A stretch of DNA of 64,000 nt from Micropterix aruncella (GCA_944548615.1 OX155963.1:27605336-27669335); one strand, 5' to 3'; positions 9,976 through 22,085 are shown, counted from the stretch's first letter. A program made the numbers and translations. Notes: generated by a model from the letters alone, not told the origin.

Positions 9976-10256
9976 ACGGTCCGGTGGAATAGTGGTTAGG
10001 TCGCTTGATCTTACATTGTAAGGTCCCGGGTTCGATTTCCGGCTGGGTCACCATTTTCCGTTGGGATCAAATTAACGGAATTGCATTTTCAATTCTGTTG
10101 ATCGAATGCAATAACAAAACACACGCTTACAGACATGTTACACGCACACATACATTTAACACGTCATAGTAGGGTTGGTTGTAAGAGATTGTCATATGAC
10201 AATAAACCCGCCCGTTGTGACATTTTCACAATAAAGAGTATAAAAAAGACAAACAA
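9976..10256 (+). mobile_element. tRNA-derived SINE, full-length copy
   Basis: The 5' head resembles a tRNA gene. It has an A-box-like 'tggaatagtggttagg' and a B-box-like 'gggttcgatttccgg', which would form an internal RNA polymerase III promoter. A conserved body follows (ccgttgggat..aattaacggaa, then a CA-rich stretch), and then a 3' end with the hairpin attgtcatatgacaat and a repeat-type tail with aataaagagtataa. The anticodon arm is not that of a functional tRNA. There are eight further copies in the window. Confidence 0.88.
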
Positions 10257-10261
10257 TATAT

Positions 10262-10870
10262 CAATGGCCTCAGAAAATTTGACCACATCACGGAGTACAG
10301 AGAGCTTCACTGGCTGTCGACCCGGGAGAAAAGAGACATGCGAGTTCTCTGTATGCTTTTCAAGATCTTGGATGGCGTCGCTTCCAATTATCTTACCGGC
10401 AGATTTACTGCACTATCGCCTGATGGACGCCCTTTGAGATCAAAAGACAACCTGCTACTCTCTATCCCTAGTCACAGCAGTGACTTCTTCTCATTCTCTT
10501 TCACCGTGCATGGAGCCCGTCTTTGGAATGCTTTGCCGAAAAATTTGAGAACCGGGCCAAGCATAACAACTTTTAAAAACATACTTAGAGAGCATTTGAA
10601 ATCTTCCAGATAAATTCCCTTTCCCCTTCCATTCACCTCCTTTTTAAACTTTAGCGTCCTTATAGGTGTTAGATTATTTTGGTGTGGTAAATCCTCTGCC
10701 CACAAAGCGTTAAGTATACATTTCTTTCTATCCTCTTTTTTATTTGTCATACTCTTTATATAGGTTAAGTTATGTAGTCTACTCACAAATAATGTTCATA
10801 CATTAGTATAGGTTAGCTCAAAAACATTGCCTGCAGGCAATAAGCTCGCCTTTTCCTAAGAATAAAGCGC

Positions 10871-10902
<32 letters not shown>

Positions 10903-10903
10903 A
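10262..10903 (+). mobile_element. LINE 3' fragment (CR1/Jockey-like) with (ATT)n tail
   Basis: The frame from about 10262 to 10613 encodes a LINE C-terminus: FDHITEYRELHWLSTREKRD, then KILDGVASNYLTG and HGARLWNALPKNLR, ending in TFKNILREHLKSSR. A 3' UTR follows, with a small hairpin at 10826-10848 (ttgcctgcaggcaa then taagctcgcc), and the copy ends in (ATT)n at about 10871-10903. It is strongly 5'-truncated and directly abuts the SINE. The tail hairpin resembles the SINE 3' end. Confidence 0.82.
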
Positions 10904-12060
10904 AGAAAAAAAAAGGAAATTGGAAAAGTTGCCATAAATATTTTATTTGTTTATTTCAAATCACCAGAGTTCGTTGGTCATTTAAGATAGTGTCAGGAAA
11001 AAAATACGGTGTATTTTGAAACACTAATATATTTTTTCTAATATTAAGTTTCTCATGTCTGAATAATATGGAAAAAAATATTTTATAAATTATTCGTATT
11101 CGATATTTTTTAAGTTATGGAAGACATATGTTCATGGTCCATAAAGGGTTAAGGAAAGAAAATATAAAGTCAAATTTCTCGAATATGTATATGTATGTGT
11201 CTAAGATTAGAACAGATGTACCTAATCGAACCAAATACCCACATCTGTTTAAATAAAATCGGTAGATCAGGTGTATCTGCGAACATACGTATCTACATCT
11301 AAACCAAATAATGAAACGCTATTATTGTGAAGATTTGGGTACTCATTTGATAATTCATGTCAACTTATATAGAATATTTATATATTTGAAATAATGGATT
11401 TTTTAAATCTTTTGAGACCTACTTTTCTATTGAGATTTCCTAAATTGTATAAATTATCACTTCTGAAGCTAGAAAAAAATGTTTAATCGCCGCATAAATT
11501 TAAAATTGCGTATGCGTTGCTGAATTTCAATTTCGTTCTTGGAATTATTAGTACGATTGTTAGATCTTTTAGATGCTATTTTGGGCCACTATATAATATA
11601 TCGGTGGTACCGATTTATTTATCACTAACAGATTACACCTTCCAACGACAGTGACTATAATATCCCCCCCTCCCCTCTCCACGCCCTCGTCCCCACCCCA
11701 TTCCATATCTTCCTTCACGCCCCATCGTATAAAATTTATAATTGAATCTCGTAAATTAAGGTGACAGCAACAGTTGCTAGCTTCGTCTCCACCCCTTCGA
11801 CCCGCTCATCCCCCGCTTCACCCCTCACTCTTCCACCCATCCACCACAACCAGCCCTCCACCCCCAACCCCACAGCCAGATTATTAATATTTCTTTTGCA
11901 GGAGTGCCATCAATGAAATTGACATTTTGTATCTGAACGGGATTTTCGCAGCACTTTTCCGGGGAAGGAGTGGAGCGAGAGAGTTGTTTCCGGATTGCTG
12001 GGTAACAGTAATGGCATTTATACTGGGTATTCGGTACCTACATACAATATTGCCGACCAA
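10904..12060. other. Unclassified region with a C-rich pyrimidine tract
   Basis: AT-rich except for a strand-biased C-rich stretch at about 11660-11880, with many ccccc and caccc blocks. This ends in 'tttcttttgcag' at about 11890-11901, which looks like a splice acceptor. No exon could be supported downstream because all frames contain stops. Confidence 0.35.
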
Positions 12061-12112
12061 AAAAATACATTATATTACACAAAGTACATACTTTGTGTAA
12101 CACAATGTATTT
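12061..12112. repeat. 25-bp inverted repeat (hairpin), 2-nt loop
   Basis: The left arm at 12061-12085 and right arm at 12088-12112 are reverse complements except for two bases. The core is acacaaagta/tactttgtgt. It would form a nearly perfect hairpin. No flanking terminal repeats were found to make it a MITE. Confidence 0.8.
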
Positions 12113-13360
12113 TTTATATATTTATGTAAATAGGAAAAATCATGTTTTCGAGCAAAATTTTGAATCCGAGTTTGCTCAGGATTTTCAGGTTTTGAGATCC
12201 TGGAAATCCAAAAATGTGATTTTAAACTATACCCACTATATATCAGTAACTACAAGACCAATTAGGACCAAATTAAGTTAAAAAAATATTCATTCTAATT
12301 CTGAGATTTCAAAATCAGATAAGAGACACCCGCCATTTTGTGTCAATATTACGGACTTTCCTAAATTAAACAAAACACATATATCAGTTAGGACTGGTCC
12401 TAGAATAAAATTATTTAGAATTCTGAGGATATTATCTACAACTCTTGCTTACATGACTTCTCTTTATCTTCAGCTGGTTTTGAGTTGTAGAATAAAAAAC
12501 AAACGTCTGTTAGAATCCTGAGAATACCGCCTATAATTGTGTCCTAAGTCATTTCCTAACGTCTTTAGAGGTTTACGTTTTACGTATAAATGCAATTTTA
12601 AAACAATGAAGAGAATATAAAGAAATTGAATATAAGTTAAATCGAAGAGAAGAAACTAAACAAAACAGTCTCAAACAAACATTGTAACATCGCCGAAACA
12701 AAGGGAGCTGTAAATTTCACGCGGTAAATTGGTTTTTATTCAATTTGCTAGCTGTCCCGACATACATTGCCCAGTCCATATTTTAATAAATTTGTTTGTG
12801 ATCGTTTTGTGAATTTGTGAAAAGCTATTGTAATATGTAAACAAAGTGAAAAATCGGTTGTGTCCCCCCAAGACTTTCCCGGCAATCATCCCCCGCACCG
12901 ATCTTGGCATTTCGGATTATATCAGCGTTACGGCGAAGTCATCAGTCTGGCAGATTTCAAAATAGGTACAGATCAATACCGAAATAAATAAATTGGAATA
13001 TATATATATATAATAACTACATTTATTGGACAGACCTCGAAACATCATCGTTGTCATCAGTTGTGGCCTATTTTTGTGCATATATTGGCCTATTTTTTCT
13101 TTGTTATCCTTGAAAAGCTTGCGTTATCCTTGAAATCTCATGAATTGGTTTTCCTATATGCTTCAAGAGTATTTTGCAATAATGTTAATATTTCGCAACC
13201 GAAATACTTAGGGCCTGTTCTTTGATCCGTGATAATATTCCGAAATTACTATAGTAATTATTACTGGAGTATTTTAAAATACTACGGTAAATAAGCTTGG
13301 CCGGTTGTTAGATCGTCAAAACTAACATAGTAAAATCTTATGAAAGTGAATTGATTTTTT
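12113..13360. other. Unclassified region with small repeat fragments
   Basis: Two fragments can be named. About 12850-12905 matches the terminal segment of repeat family B (aagactttcccggcaa). About 12685-12745 shares 'gccgaaac' and 'ggtaaatt..tttttattc' with 15760-15822. The latter motif pair recalls non-LTR or Penelope ends, but this is not established. A (TA)n run lies at about 13000-13012. The rest is AT-rich. Confidence 0.35.
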
Positions 13361-14330
13361 TATTTTTTTTATTTGTTGTATGGGGCTTTTCCTTAAAAAA
13401 GTAAGACTTTAATCTTTATGAGCCTTGTAACACTGCGACCATTGCTGATCTATTGTGTTCGCCGCCTACTATAGTTCTGCGCTAAGCCTCGTGTCATTTA
13501 AGAACCTCAACAGGCTTTTGGTGCCAGATTGTTTTACCTCCTCAGTTTAGAGGTAATGCCCACCCAAGTGGGTGTGTCTTTTAGGCATTAGTCTTTCGGG
13601 CCACACTCGTACATGAGGTGCAGGGGAGTTTTCTCTGCCCATTGGCAGAACCTGCACTTTTTCGTGTCCCGGAAATTGAGGTTGTACATGTGTTTGTCCA
13701 GGCCACAATACCCCGTTAGCGCCCTCACCAGTATGCGTAGATTGTTCCTATTTAGCTATAAGGCCTCACGGGCAGTCTTACGGTCGTAAGCCTAAATTAG
13801 CGCTTTGTAGTGATTCGACCCTAGCATGTTGTTCCATTGGTTGACGGATTGTTCTAATTATATTTTTTGAGCATTAAGTTTGCAAGGCTTTTTGGTACGC
13901 CACAGCAATGTTTAGGGACGTATAACGTTCCCTTTGCCCCTGTCTTAGCAAGTTTGTCGGCTTTTTCATTTCTCTCGATTGCTGCATGGCCGGGAACCCA
14001 TCGTAGAATTACCCTGTTCTTTTTTTCCAAGGAATTCAGTAGTGATACGCAGTTTTGCACTATATATAGCTTTGAATTAATGGTATTCGAGGATAGTGGC
14101 ATAAGAGCTGCCTAGCTATCCGAGTGGATATAGATACGGTGGTTGGCGTACTTCTTATGGAAGTTGATATCCGCAAATTCAATAATGGCGTATACCTCCG
14201 CTTAGAATATGGAGGCGTATTTCCCCAAGTTTACACTTCTTTTGAAGTTTGGTCGTTCTCCATATATACCACAGCCTACGTCTCTCTAATTCTCGATTTG
14301 GACCCATCTGTATACGCCATTATTTAACGA
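13361..14330 (-). mobile_element. LINE with RNase H domain (I/R1-type), 5'-truncated relic, copy 1
   Basis: On the minus strand the RNase H domain comes first (14326 down to about 13900). It is followed by a C-terminal region with a Cys/His motif that corresponds to the better preserved 52624-53080, and then a T-rich stretch at about 13350-13390 that is a poly-A-like tail on the minus strand. Non-LTR elements with an RNase H after RT belong to the I, R1 and related groups; the exact clade is inference. A second copy is at 52562-53872. Confidence 0.78.
13860..14326 (-). pseudogene. LINE RNase H domain with nonsense mutations
   Basis: Read from 14326 downward, AYTDGSKS carries the first catalytic Asp, EVYAIIEFAD the Glu, and HSDS the second Asp. 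WVPGHAAIERNEKADKLA carries the His and the last Asp. All the RNase H landmarks are present in order. There is a stop after IRET, another after SKEV, and another directly after HSDS where a Gln is usual. The domain would remove RNA from RNA-DNA hybrids during retrotransposition. This copy is inactive. Confidence 0.8.
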
Positions 14331-14887
14331 TATCTATAAATAATTGTATATCCTAAATGAATAAATTGATACTGAGACTGATACTGGTACTTGATTTCAG
14401 GTCTTAAATATGAAAAATTGTCCCATGTACTTTTATGAACAAGGCCATATTATAAAAAATTTTATGAACCTATTATTATACTTGAAAGCGCTATATAACA
14501 TTTAAGAAGGCGCGATATAAATTACAGCAATATGGACCCTATCTATTAGCAAGACGTAACTGTCAGGGTCTGATCTGATAAGGCCATTAGTGTCCAAAGA
14601 TAGATTAGCTGAAAGGGCGAAGGCCGAGCGAATGGCATTCGAGGTACAGGAAATGGCATCATCGGTTTTAATTCAAAATAATATTTCAGTTTTTTTTATG
14701 CAGGTGGGTCACGCACATATATATAGGTCGATGCAACTTGAAGAAGAAGTATAAGACTGTAGCGATTGACATTATAAATAAGATAAAAACGAATTTTCCA
14801 CGTGGGTATGGGCGAATGTCTGAAACGTGGGTATGAAATGTATCGATTTTAGATTGAAATTTTGTACTATTTGTTCCACTGTCTTTT
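14331..14887. other. Unclassified region
   Basis: AT-rich DNA. A 74-codon minus-strand frame at 14686-14910 has no recognisable product. Confidence 0.3.
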
Positions 14888-15480
14888 AGATACAATACAA
14901 TACAATACAATTTAGTTCTGCTCCAGTAGATAGGCTTTCCTACACTTGGATGCGTCTTTGCCTCTAAAATTTTAAGTAATATAATTAATTAAAAATATTA
15001 ACTACCACGATATAGTTGTGACAATATACATTAATTTTAGTAATTTATAATCGGTTTGAAAACCATTGATAAATAGAAAATAATCTAATAATCAAAATTG
15101 CTGATCAAATGAAGAGCTCAATGTCTGTAGCCATAATTATCAAGGCAATAATATCAATGTTGATATAATAGGTCATGAAAATAGATAATCATATACTAAA
15201 AATATATTAATTTAAATTAATTGTTAAATCTAGCTATATAGTCGTCGTCGATAATAATAAAAATTAAAATATAGCGGCTAGGCTGTCTGATAATGACATT
15301 TGCTTTTTTGGCAAAGTTGATTATCATGAATTTTCCGTTATTTTACATCAGGATTCTCTTGGAATATGAATTCAGCATTATCCAAAACTCTTAAGTCATA
15401 TACTGGATTATTAACTAATCTATTAAATAAGAATTTTTTGAATTGGTTAAACTTCTGATACGCGTTGGGACCTTATTATA
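14888..15480 (-). mobile_element. LINE family D 3' fragment with (ATTGT)n tail, copy 1
   Basis: The minus strand ends in repeated ATTGT units (plus-strand acaat repeats at 14889-14912). Further upstream on the minus strand, at about 15440-15340, a frame reads KKFLFNRLVNNPVYDLRVLD, DNAEFIFQEN and then a stop. The copy at 44400-44900 encodes the matching EKIIIHNLVRNSIYGIREF and ENSEFIF, also followed by a stop. The shared peptide pattern shows this is the C-terminus of a LINE ORF and its 3' UTR. Confidence 0.65.
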
Positions 15481-16707
15481 ATAACACAGGCTTTATATAA
15501 GCTTGATATAAGCTTTTAAGGCTTTTACGCCAATTGTAATAAATTTATAACAATAAAATTATAGTATTAGTTAAGTACCTAATAAAGTTTCAAATGGCAA
15601 AATTGTAAAAACATTTTCACCGTGGGGAATTCGTTACATCCACTGACAAACGTTTTTAAAAACGTTAGACAGTGGAACAAATAGTTAAAAAAATCTTTCT
15701 AAAAATGGTACAATTTTAATTATCCGCCTTGATACATCTACCCTGTACAACGGCGGTTGCAACATAGCCGAAACGTCGGGTGCAAACTTCAAGCAGTAAA
15801 TTCGTTTTTATTCTTTTTATAATTCAAGAAGAAGACCAAGAATACTTTGTTAGGGAATATTACAATGTGGGGATCCATAAATTTATAGTACTGTACTCTA
15901 GAATTGAACTGGCATATTGATATGTTTCTAAACTTCCTTTATTTTTTTCTTAGTCTGACTTCTATTTTATTTTTATTTAAAATCAATATATTTATTATGA
16001 GTTCAATTTAAACTTTATCGATGTTGAAATCTAACCTAATCTAGAATAATTGAAAAAAAAACTACCCCCTTAATCTATGTCATACTAGGAACGATATCAA
16101 CTTTAACTTATGATTTTGATTTTAAAAATATACTGTCAATTGCACTTCGTCTACGTGTCATCATCATCTCCCGTCAGCTGTAGTCACATGTTTGTAAAAC
16201 TGCGATAGCGTAACGTATTTATATAGAAGACGCTACTTTCTCGGGATGAGAGCGATTCCAAAATTACCACGCACTTCTAAATCGATTCCAGCGTTTAGAA
16301 GCGGTTTAAGTCGGAAGTAATGGTGGAATAATGAAACGGAAAACATACATACATGAACCCTAAACACCTTTTTTTGTGGGCAGTCGTGTAAATATGGTGG
16401 AATACGAGACGCTTATGCAAAAAGCTTTTTTTTTAAATTTTAATTAAATAAAGAACCGTTGATAAATATATCCAGACCCTCTTGGTTATTAGCCGAAATG
16501 CGTCAGTTCCGCTCGAGATATTCCCTCGAATACGCGATATTCTGATCCCAACCGACTCCGACTGAGGCTTCTCCTCCCTCTACCGATTACAGCCGTGGCA
16601 GAAGATCACAGAGGCCCTGACAGGGTAAGTTCCTCTAAGAAGAGGCTACCAGATAGGAGTTGAACCGTAAATTGGGCAGGCCAGAGCACATAGATGACAT
16701 AGGCCAC
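15481..16707. other. Unclassified region with a palindrome
   Basis: An inverted repeat at 15640-15675 has an 18-bp perfect centre (aacgtttttaaaaacgtt at 15649-15666) flanked by ccactg/cagtgg. About 15760-15822 resembles 12685-12745. About 16480-16690 is less AT-rich but has no open frame or repeat partner that I could identify. Confidence 0.4.
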
Positions 16708-17007
16708 ACGGCCCGGTGGTATAGTGGTTAGGCTGTCTGATCTTACACTGTAAGGTTCCGCGTTCGATTCCCGGCTGGGTTACCATTTTTCGTTGGGATG
16801 AAATTACATTTAAATTCTGTCAAGCGATTGCAATAAGAAGATATTAAAATCCTGTCGAGCGAATACAATAACAAGACACACATGTTACACGCACACATAT
16901 ACCTACATATAAACACTTCGTAGTAGTGTTGGTCGTAAGAGATTGTCGTGTGATAATAAACCCGCCCATTGTAAAAATCCACAGTAAAGAGTATAAACAA
17001 ACAAACA
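16708..17007 (+). mobile_element. tRNA-derived SINE, full-length copy
   Basis: The head reads acggcccggtggtatagtgg with a B-box-like gcgttcgattcccgg. The CA-rich middle and the 3' hairpin with the 'ccgcccattgt' block are present, and the copy ends in an aaacaaacaaaca tail. It contains a small internal duplication of the 'ttctgtc..gcaataa' segment, seen at about 16815-16875. Confidence 0.88.
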
Positions 17008-17584
17008 TAGAATTTGACTAAAACCACCCAAGCTGCACCGAACCTTTGGGAACCAATAGCAGCCAATAGAGCATCATCTAATTGTGCATTACGGGCAAGG
17101 TACATTGTTTTCAAAATGCATTTTTTTGAGATCGTCGAGTAAGCTAATTTACCCTTAAGCCTCTATATATGGAAGTATTTAAATAAATAATTGTAAGTAT
17201 TAAACTGTCACTGGAACTAACTGTACTTTCGACCAAAGGAAACATCCGAGGGAGATAGAACCCCGACGACCTACCGCCTCCCCTAAAAAATCGGTTGAAC
17301 CGGGTTCGGAAGCGTTACGGAAGGGAGGGAACGGGGGTGGGGCGTTGAGTGATGACTTTGTGTATTAAAACGATTTTATTGTAAGCGCGGCGTGAGATGA
17401 CTGCTGATAACCATCAACAAGTGTGCCACTTACGCGAGAGAAGTGGGGATAATAAGTAATCGTATCATCCCTCTAGAATTTGATATGTATGGACAACCGC
17501 CACGCAACGTTATAATATAATAGCATCGGGAAATCGTTTGCTGAAGGTAATGGAATAAGTTAGATATGAGTCTTAAGCAGCCTT
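17008..17584. other. Unclassified region
   Basis: Moderately GC-richer patch at about 17220-17350, otherwise AT-rich. No supported feature. Confidence 0.3.
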
Positions 17585-18560
17585 ATTTTATTTATTGATT
17601 TATTTAAGAATTAATTACTAGAAAACATTGTTTTTGCTTATAAAAATAACAGGAACCGAATGGCAAAACCTTAACATTTTGCTTATTTGATTCTGTCACC
17701 CAACTGGGACTAGCCCGTTCTAGGATGGACAGGACTTTAATTTTACAATAAATTATGTAAAAGTTTTATTAAAATGCTCATAAAACTACATAAATTGCTC
17801 TAAAATATGATACTCAATAAAAAACTATCAAATAGAGTGAGTAGACAAAGTACAATTCATTGTCAAAACAATATATAACAACAAAATGAATTGGTAATTA
17901 GTTGAATGTTAAAATATAATCAACATACATTACTATTTAAAAATATATTAATAATTTCTGTGCACCTAAGTTTTATTAAACTATAATTTCTAACATTTGA
18001 TGTATGGTTATTCTGTCATGACTCGAAAACCATTCCTTTATTTTATTTTTGAATACCCTAAATGTCAAATTCATTTTTATTTCTATATTGATCAGATTGT
18101 AAAATATCGGCGTAATGAAAGAGTAATGTCTTTGTCCAAATGATGTTTTCATCCTGGGTTATTAAACTATTTTCATTATGTTTCATGATGTTTCATTAAG
18201 CTATTTTCTAAAACGTGTCTTGTTGGTCTTCGGTTCTGAATTATTCTTAAATTTAAATTATTGTCCATAAATAGCTTCAAGAGGGAAGTTTTTAAAGAAA
18301 AGTTGCCTACAATCAAGGACTTTAGCTTCGACATAAAGTTCATTGCTGGGATGGCGATATGGTCTGCGGAGAATAATTTTGAGTATACATTTCTGCGCAA
18401 CTTGCAATGGCTCTAGCAGGGTCTTACCACATCCACCCCATCCATTTATGCCGTAAGTAATAAGCGATCTTATAAACCTATAAAACGAGCAGAGAAACAT
18501 AAATACATTGGACGATATGCTAATGATAATTGAGACCACAGTTGGGAAATCCATTCTAAA
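17585..18560 (-). mobile_element. LINE family C, 3' part of ORF2 plus UTR
   Basis: On the minus strand, 18554 down to about 18260 encodes SLITYGINGWGGCGKT, then LQVAQKCILKII and RHPSNELYVEA. This is the conserved region after the LINE RT core. A frameshifted continuation gives FKNKIKEWFSSHDRITIHQ near 18050-17990. The 3' UTR (17585-17985) is shared with 38690-38880, 49975-50250 and 61715-61840, including 'acccaactgggactagcccg'. The element is 5'-truncated and disrupted, so it encodes nothing functional. Confidence 0.78.
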
Positions 18561-18949
18561 GCACTACAAGCCTTCTATAAGCTGATCAAGCTGATGTGTG
18601 CCAGGAACTTGTACCAGGAACATTTACATGTCTTTTGTATGGCTTTCTTGTCTTTTGTATGGCGTTGGATAATGGACGCTCATACAGAACATGTTTAAAA
18701 ATATATACGCATTTGAAATATAGCCGTCCAGAAGAACGCTTAAGATATTGTAGGTTGATTGAATTCGAAACAACGTTGTGCTTACGAGACATCAAATGAA
18801 GACTGTGCTAATGTATGTTATAAAGACCCATTAACTCGAGTATTTTGAACACATAATGCGGAACGAAAAGTATGGCCCAGTTTATTATAACACAGCAAAG
18901 TACTGCAGCTTATAATTCTAGGCGAAATCCAAGGTAGCAGGCTATAAGG
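18561..18949. other. Unclassified region with a short tandem duplication
   Basis: The 12-mer cttttgtatggc occurs twice between about 18632 and 18664. Nothing else is recognisable. Confidence 0.35.
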
Positions 18950-19650
18950 ACAGTAGGGCGGTGTCGACTAAAACGGGCGAACCCGTCACCCCAGGTTGGT
19001 ATAACGATATGTAATCATTATTTCAGCCGTGGGATGAGCGTAGAAGACTTAAAGACAAGATAATCTAGCTGTCTAACTACTGTCAAGATACTGTCTAGCT
19101 CGCCAGCAGCCCGTTAGGGATCAACGCCTATCGGCGAGGCACCGGGAACGGTAAACAGCGGGCAGCCTCGCCCCCTAACTACCAGTTTTGGTAGGATATC
19201 TCCGTCTGGAATTAACCTTCAGGATACCTTCGTCCTCCTGACTGGTTACGGCTTCGAAGTCGCCTACGCGGCCTCTACCTGTTGTGTTACAGCGGAAATT
19301 CAATTAGAATTTTTCGCAGACCTGTGCGTTATTTGCCCGTAGTACCACACGGGATCGACTGGCATAAGGTAATTTCAAGAGTAACATGACAACAGGTCCA
19401 GTATATTTTCACAGCCTCCAGACTCCTTCAGCAATTAGTCAGAATGCACAACCGATTGGGATCGCCGAACGGTGCGCAAACCGTACAGTAAAGCCGGAAT
19501 CCAATCCCGCCGGGAGAAATCGGTCCACCAGCTTTGAGGCCTGAGATGCGAGAGTCTTACCCGGGATAGCCTTCCACACGAGGAGGTTTCTGAATAGGAG
19601 CTGATTCGTGAGTTGAGTCGGTCCGAGAACAAAGTGGATCTTGTGGCCCA
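18950..19650 (+). repeat. Dispersed repeat family A, copy A1
   Basis: It shares ordered blocks with 48388-49020: 'aacgggcgaacccgtcacc', gcagaagactta-like, 'tcctgactggttacg', and 'agtcagaatgcacaa' followed by cgattgg. It is GC-richer than its surroundings. No TIR, LTR or RT motif was identified, so the class is unknown. Its 3' end diverges near 19640. Confidence 0.65.
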
Positions 19651-19779
19651 AGCTGCACGAAAACGTTCGCTATCTAAGGCTATAAAGACAAAGACGTACA
19701 GGCGTACACGATCCTTATTCCACGACGTCTGTCAAGATACAAATAGCCAGAATGGTCGCCAACCTTCGCAGCTGGAAAC

Positions 19780-20420
19780 GTGGGCAGCTCGTGAACGCGC
19801 TAAAAAAACTAGATGAAGACGGTAATATTGAGGTATTTGAGCCCCCTAAGACGGTATTTGAGCCCCCTAAGACGATTAACACCATTTCCAGATTGAAGTA
19901 TGTCTGCATGTCTGTCTGTGTGTGTATATTCCTCCACGATAGCGCCCAAACGCTTCATCTGATTGAGCTGAAATTTGGCATGCAGGCATTATTTGGTCAT
20001 GGCAAGAGTTGAAAAGGGCAGGAGTTGAGGTTGAAATCGGTCCACCAGGGAGCGCACTAGTCATATTTCAATCTTGAAATATTGTACTTAGTTATATAAA
20101 ATTTGGTACACAGGTGCCTTTTTGGGCCAAAATCACATTGTGAATTTTTTATTGGAATATCACATATACATGATTCACTAATAATATTTCAATTCCGCCA
20201 TACATTTTAATCAAATATTAACGCCGACCTGCCCCAGGTTAACTGAGAAACGAACCGCGCCGTTTGAGGTGGTTGTAAACGGAACCCAAACGTGTTCATA
20301 CACCGCCCGAGAGAGGGCGCCCTCATCGATTTTATTTATGAAATTAATATTTAGATGAATTCAGTCCTTCGTTACTTGCCGGGAAAGTCTTGGAGTGACG
20401 CAAACGATTTTTTATATTAA
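19780..20420 (+). repeat. Dispersed repeat family B, copy B1
   Basis: Shared blocks with the other copies are 'gtgaacgcgc', gatgaagacgg, 'cacgatagcgcccaaacg', 'gagctgaaatttggcatgca', 'catggcaagagttgaaa', and a terminal 'acttgccgggaaagtcttgg'. A local tandem duplication of the 'gtatttgagccccctaagac' unit lies at about 19832-19874. There is no coding signal. The family has five long copies here and one fragment. Confidence 0.7.
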
Positions 20421-21129
20421 TGGAGAAGTCAATGTAATCAGTAATCTGTGTTTGTGTCCTTTATCATTAGTTTGATTATTTTGATTTCTGTTCGTGGCTC
20501 ATTAAGGACCATCTCACTTTGACCCCCCCCCCCCCTCCCCCCCCCCCCCCTCTCTTCATCCGTATGTCCGAAAATGGTGACCCTTATGAAAGCAACGAAA
20601 AGTTAAACTACTTATAAATAAAGAATTTAAAAGTAGGTAAATAAATAAAGAGCGGGTAGAGCGTAATAAGAAGCGGGGAATCCATTTCAGACCATAACGT
20701 ATCGCTTGCCGTTTAACTTTAGTAGTAGCGTTTTTACAAGTCGATCGGCGCGGAACTCTTATAAGTAAGATATTTACGATAAGCAGAATCACAGTTTTAT
20801 GCGACGCAATACGTTTTGTTTACACGTCAGTTAATTTAGTAAAAGCTTTGCGGAAGCCCTCCAAGCATCAATAGACAATAACATTAATTACGATCAGTTT
20901 GCGGGGGACGCTGTCGAATTTGCGGCGCGATGTTGCAAGTTTGATTTGAAGTGGTCGCTCGCTACTCGCACTGCCGCCTTTCACGCGCTTACAATAACGC
21001 AATTACCCCGCCAGCCGATAGATAAAAGGAAACCCTTGTCACACCGCGCAGACTTTGTCAGTCAGGCGACAGCAGATTTGGTGAGAGGGGGGGGGGAGGA
21101 TATACTTGCTTTTGGGGGGGAGGAGGAAT
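20421..21129. other. Unclassified region with poly-C and G-rich tracts
   Basis: A nearly pure C run covers 20523-20551. A G-rich stretch at about 21082-21137 has several runs of four or more G that could fold as a quadruplex. No gene is supported. Confidence 0.45.
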
Positions 21130-21645
21130 GAGGGGGCGGACTGCTGCAGACTGTCTTCACTCGGAGGGAGTTAATGGGCCCTTGCTGAGTTGGCCACGAA
21201 GACCCATTCTGTTCAGGGTTGGTCACACTCACGCGTCAACACCTATCCGACGGCCTCCACGCATGAAGTGCGAGCCTGGGTAGGACTCTGGCCTTATGGT
21301 TAGTTTCCCCTGGGAATCAACCTTCTAGCGCTCCTCGACGGTCTGCTCACCGTGCGGCGTAAGCCAATCGACTGCGCACTCTGACTAACAGTCGGGGGAG
21401 TCTGGAAGCAGTACTGTTTCCTATAGAGCGGGGGTGGTTGTGGACCTTACGGCGACTGCTCTTGAAACGACCATCGGCTACCCGATCCTGGGTGAACAGC
21501 CGGGCAAAAGAAGATGTGGTCCGCTTCGTAAGGGAGAGGACCGCCCAAGCGACCTCGAACTCGTAACCAATCGAGAGACTGGAGTAATCTGGTCACAATT
21601 GGAAGTAAGGGCTTGGACCACTTCGATCAAGCCGGGATAACACAC
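21130..21645 (-). repeat. Dispersed repeat family A, copy A2 (inverted)
   Basis: This is the reverse complement of the 48490-49020 part of copy A4, starting with 'gggcccttgctgagttggcc' and running to tccaattgtgacca on the opposite strand. It directly abuts a LINE 3' fragment at 21651. Open frames inside it (for example 21434-21640) are not convincing genes. Confidence 0.65.
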
Positions 21646-21650
21646 TCGCC

Positions 21651-22085
21651 ATTCCGATACATCATTCTTCTGTTTACACGAACTCTTTCACAGTCCATTC
21701 TGCTCGTTTATGGAATCAGCTTCCTCACTCTATCAGGCATGCACCTTCGCTGCATACTTTCAAAAAGTTGTTGAAGAAACACTTATTTTTACACAGCCAC
21801 TAACCAAATACCTCACCTTGTCCTCTCCATTATCCTTCCCTGGGCAACCTTAGCATACGTTACTGACATATATCTGTATATGTTTATTTTAAATTTAACT
21901 TTACTACTTCTTTGTGTATTGTACGGTGAAAATTAGGAATTATTTTATCAAATGGTTGACTGTAAGATATCGCTATAGCGATAAGTCCGCCATTTGTACA
22001 TATATTGTCTTTTTTATAAAACCAGCGTAATATTAATTAAGTTATGGTTTATAGCACAATAAAGTTATTCTATTCTATTTATTCT
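21651..22085 (+). mobile_element. LINE 3' fragment with TTCTA-type tail
   Basis: The frame at about 21663-21800 encodes TNSFTVHSARLWNQLPHSIR, then APSLHTFKKLLKKHLF and a stop, the canonical C-terminus of CR1/Jockey-like LINEs. The 3' UTR contains a hairpin, tatcgctatagcgata followed by agtccgcc (about 21966-21993). It ends after aataaag in attctattctattta. It is 5'-truncated; the hairpin and the following block match the SINE 3' end type. Confidence 0.8.

Noticed and set aside
9976..10050. tRNA gene
   Set aside because: A- and B-box-like sequences are present, but the cloverleaf and anticodon arm are not intact and the same head recurs in SINE copies with a fixed body and tail.
11890..11960. 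Exon after tttcttttgcag splice-acceptor-like sequence
   Set aside because: All frames downstream contain early stops and there is no recognisable peptide.
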